From Candidatus Avelusimicrobium gallicola (GTDB lineage Bacteria > Elusimicrobiota > Elusimicrobia > Elusimicrobiales > UBA9959), in contig DYLH01000006.1 of assembly GCA_020722185.1 (NCBI GenBank), positions 1-33,101 of the forward strand: a DNA stretch of 33,101 nucleotides, given 5' to 3'. Numbering within the stretch: position 1 is the stretch's first letter; each line of letters starts with the position of its first letter. Below the pieces are notes generated by a model. It worked only from the letters and a program-made list of their open reading frames with translations, was not told where the DNA came from and ran no database searches. Positions 30,910 to 33,101 of this stretch are shown here, piece after piece. A program made the translations under genes and the position numbers.

Positions 30910-33101
30910 ACTCCCAGTTCAAACTGTGAGCAAACGCCGCCTGAGAGATGCGCCACTTGGGATGGCTCATATAATCTGAATGGCCTCTTTGGCAAGACAA
31001 ATGGCGAGTTTGGCTTTAGGGCCACAGTAAAGACAAATTATGTTTCAAATTCGGCCGGCAATATAAGTATACAGCAGACATCTGCCTACCCCGGCCAGAA
31101 TCAAAAGCCCATAGTAGTAGATGTCACCAATATACATGTGTATAGAGCCACGCCAACAGTAGTGGGCAAAATAACCGGCATTGCCGCCCAGCCTTACAAT
31201 GTACTTTACAGACTTTCCAAAGGCGCCACTGTCACCATAGGCTTGTATGAGACATCGGACCAAAATTTTACCAGTCCTTTTAGAACCATTGTTGACAATT
31301 TGCCAAGAATAGGCGAAGGGATCCCAGACGGCACACTGACCAATGGCGACTTCTGGGATGGGCGAGACAATCAAGGCAGGATAGTGCCCAAGGGAACATA
31401 TTTAGGCAGAATTGAGGCTGAAAGCACGGATGAATATGGCAGGGACATAGCCTATCCAGTCACTTTTTATATGGAATTGGATCCGCTTCAGATTACGGAT
31501 GTGGCTATAAAGCCGCTTGGTCAAAGCGCCACGGATGTGGCTATGGTAAGTTTTATGTTGACAGAGGCCGCCACTGTTTATTTGGACATCTATCCGCCCG
31601 GCACTTCTTTTGCAAATGTGAACTGCTCCAATTCTTCAGATGCCTGTAGCCCAAGCGCGACAAGGCTTAAGCGGATTGTGGAAGAGAAGAATGCTAGGAT
31701 TACTTCAAGTATGTATTGGGATGGACGAGATGAAAATGGGAATATTGTTTGTGACGGGAATTATGTATTTGCCCTTTCGGCTGTTTTGCCTAGCGGCACA
31801 TCGCAGGTGTGGACAAGCAAACTTTCAGTTGGGACTTTGCCCATAGCCAGAGGCCTGCCTCTTGCTTTTTTAAGCCCGTCTTCAACAGTAATAGGCTCTA
31901 CTCCTCCAGCAGCAGGTTTGGACCCATTCTATTTTAGATATACCCTTTATAGGCCTGGCGAGGTAACTTTGAATATAAGGGATATGAATGGCAATTTAGT
32001 AAGAGAATTGGTTCACGAGAGCCGTTCAAGCGGTGTTAAAAATGTTGAGACATGGGATGGGAAATACAGCGATGGCAAATGGGTATCAAGTGGCACTTAT
32101 CGCGCCGAGATGATAATAAAGGACCCATATACTTGCGCGGCGGCACAGACATCTTCTCACACTGTGACCTTTCTTGCAGATATGTTCAGGATAGTTGATG
32201 TGAAAACATTTCCTCTAATTGGCGATGCCACCGGAAATGCCGCTATACAATTTGAATTGTCTCAGTCTATGTGGGTGGATTTGAATATATATGCGCAAGA
32301 TGTTCTTATAAAGGAAAGTGAATGGCCATGGCAGTCAGGGATGCCCACACCTATATATAAGGTTTCTGGTATTAGACCTGGCAGATATAAAGTGACTGAC
32401 TACTGGGACGGAAGAGATGAGACTGGCTATATGGTTGCAGATGGCAGATATCCTTTCACTCTTGTGGCCCATAGCACTGGAACAACTCCCTATATGTATG
32501 CCACAGATAAAGTGTATGGCTATGTGGATGTGGCTAGGGGCAATATCATTTTCACTGGATTTGATGTTATCCCAACCATACCGCAGGTCTATAATTCAAG
32601 CGAAACCATAGAATTGCCGCCTTATGAAATAGACTATACCTTGACCAGACAGTCTTCCGTAACTATACAGATAATGACCTTATCCGTCCCTCCCACTGTG
32701 AAGGCCAATGTAATATCAGCACAGATAAGAGATGCCAATATCTTAAATAAAGATTTTTGGGACGGCAAGGACGATAATGGCTCATATCTAACTCAGGGAT
32801 CCTACAATGTGAGAATAGTGGCCGAGGATATTGCAACTAGAATGGTGGCTGTCACCACTGTTCAAATGACCATAGATGTTAACCCCTTGAGAATATTTGA
32901 CGTGTCTATTGCTCCACTGACTTTAGATACCCCAGCTAGTATAAGCTATCAAATATCTGAGCCTATGAAGGTTGTCACCAAAATATATAAGCCGGGCACT
33001 ACATTTGGTACCTCTGGCGAGGCATTGCCTTCGGAGGAGAGCGCTATAGTCAAGAGGATAATAGGCATAAGGCCGGCCAGAACTCCGATAAATGAGTACT
33101 G
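30910..33101 (+). pseudogene. Downstream open frame of the FlgD-Ig repeat protein, beyond an in-frame stop; incomplete at 3' end
   Basis: This is 730 stop-free codons in the same frame as the 30550 ORF, running off the window; the ORF track omits it because no stop is reached. It has six FlgD-type Ig hallmarks: a Trp-Asp-Gly turn followed by a G-x-Y strand. The Trp codons are at 30958, 31354, 31717, 32053, 32404 and 32758, a period of about 110-130 residues. Examples are FWDGRDNQGRIVPKGTY, YWDGRDETGYMVADGRY and FWDGKDDNGSYLTQGSY. Such chains occur in secreted or surface proteins. Codon use (many GGC, GCC) is more GC-rich than the genes before it. Whether it is expressed depends on readthrough, internal initiation, or the TAA being an error. 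Confidence 0.75.

Noticed and set aside
31045-31374. 109-aa minus-strand ORF
   Set aside because: It is antisense to the FlgD-Ig frame and shows no start signal or family pattern.
31640-31846. 68-aa ORF and the similar 32417..32611 ORF inside the FlgD-Ig region
   Set aside because: Both are out of frame with the Ig repeat protein, whose repeats are clearly conserved in the main frame.
1-33101. CRISPR array, tRNA or rRNA genes, and intact insertion sequences
   Set aside because: No regularly spaced repeats, no cloverleaf-like sequence with TTC-type arms, and no transposase-like protein were seen. A covariance search would be needed to exclude small RNAs.

Overview
The window is AT-rich bacterial chromosome. 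Isoleucine is often encoded by ATA and arginine by AGA, and most genes have strong GGAG-type ribosome binding sites. Outer-membrane-type barrels, Sec signal peptides, a 2-oxoacid:ferredoxin oxidoreductase and a long chain of FlgD-type Ig domains suggest an anaerobic double-membraned bacterium. Elusimicrobiota or a neighbouring uncultured lineage is my best guess; this is an inference from gene content, not a sequence match.

Region 1 (1-5971) is a chromosome-partitioning neighbourhood. It holds a broken or partial minus-strand ORF at the left edge, a dispersed repeat, a DUF2089 regulator, a small SHOCT-like protein, a scramblase/LURP-one-like protein, parA and parB. Two identical 18-bp palindromes around CACGTG are parS-like sites. 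Then come an exported protein, asd and a small membrane protein. parAB with parS suggests the replication origin is not far away.

Region 2 (5896-8793) holds two divergent paralogous clostripain-like (C11) secreted proteases with a shared 115-bp promoter region containing an inverted repeat. A very strong terminator closes the second gene.

Region 3 (8827-12035) is the most interesting part. It is a compact peptide-modification (RiPP-like) operon: an exported helical protein, an HPr-kinase-like P-loop protein, a PqqD-like recognition protein, a 44-residue precursor peptide absent from the ORF track, an S24/S26-like peptidase whose start lies inside the precursor gene, and a radical SAM/SPASM maturase. 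Its layout partly resembles the described SynChlorMet (Scm) cassettes.

Region 4 (12100-17145) is central metabolism. korA and korB (2-oxoglutarate:ferredoxin oxidoreductase) are divergent from sucC and sucD. Together they convert 2-oxoglutarate to succinyl-CoA and then succinate, with ATP formation. A CorA-like protein and rimO follow in overlapping order.

Region 5 (19358-24617) starts with a structured leader RNA candidate. It is followed by an exported protein, an FtsX-like protein without FtsE, an EnvC-like activator with a degenerate LytM domain, a CtpA-type protease and tsaD: an envelope/division operon.

Region 6 (24620-33101) holds a signal-peptide-less solute-binding-like protein followed by a GAF-GGDEF diguanylate cyclase, a PorV-like outer membrane barrel with a coiled-coil tail, and a coiled-coil/membrane/propeller protein. 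It ends in a very large FlgD-Ig repeat protein. That gene has an in-frame TAA after 119 codons, and the same frame then stays open for 730 codons to the window edge.

Several operon heads lack a Shine-Dalgarno sequence and instead have a -10-like hexamer 6-8 bases before the ATG, which suggests leaderless transcripts. No tRNA, rRNA, CRISPR array or intact insertion sequence was seen.
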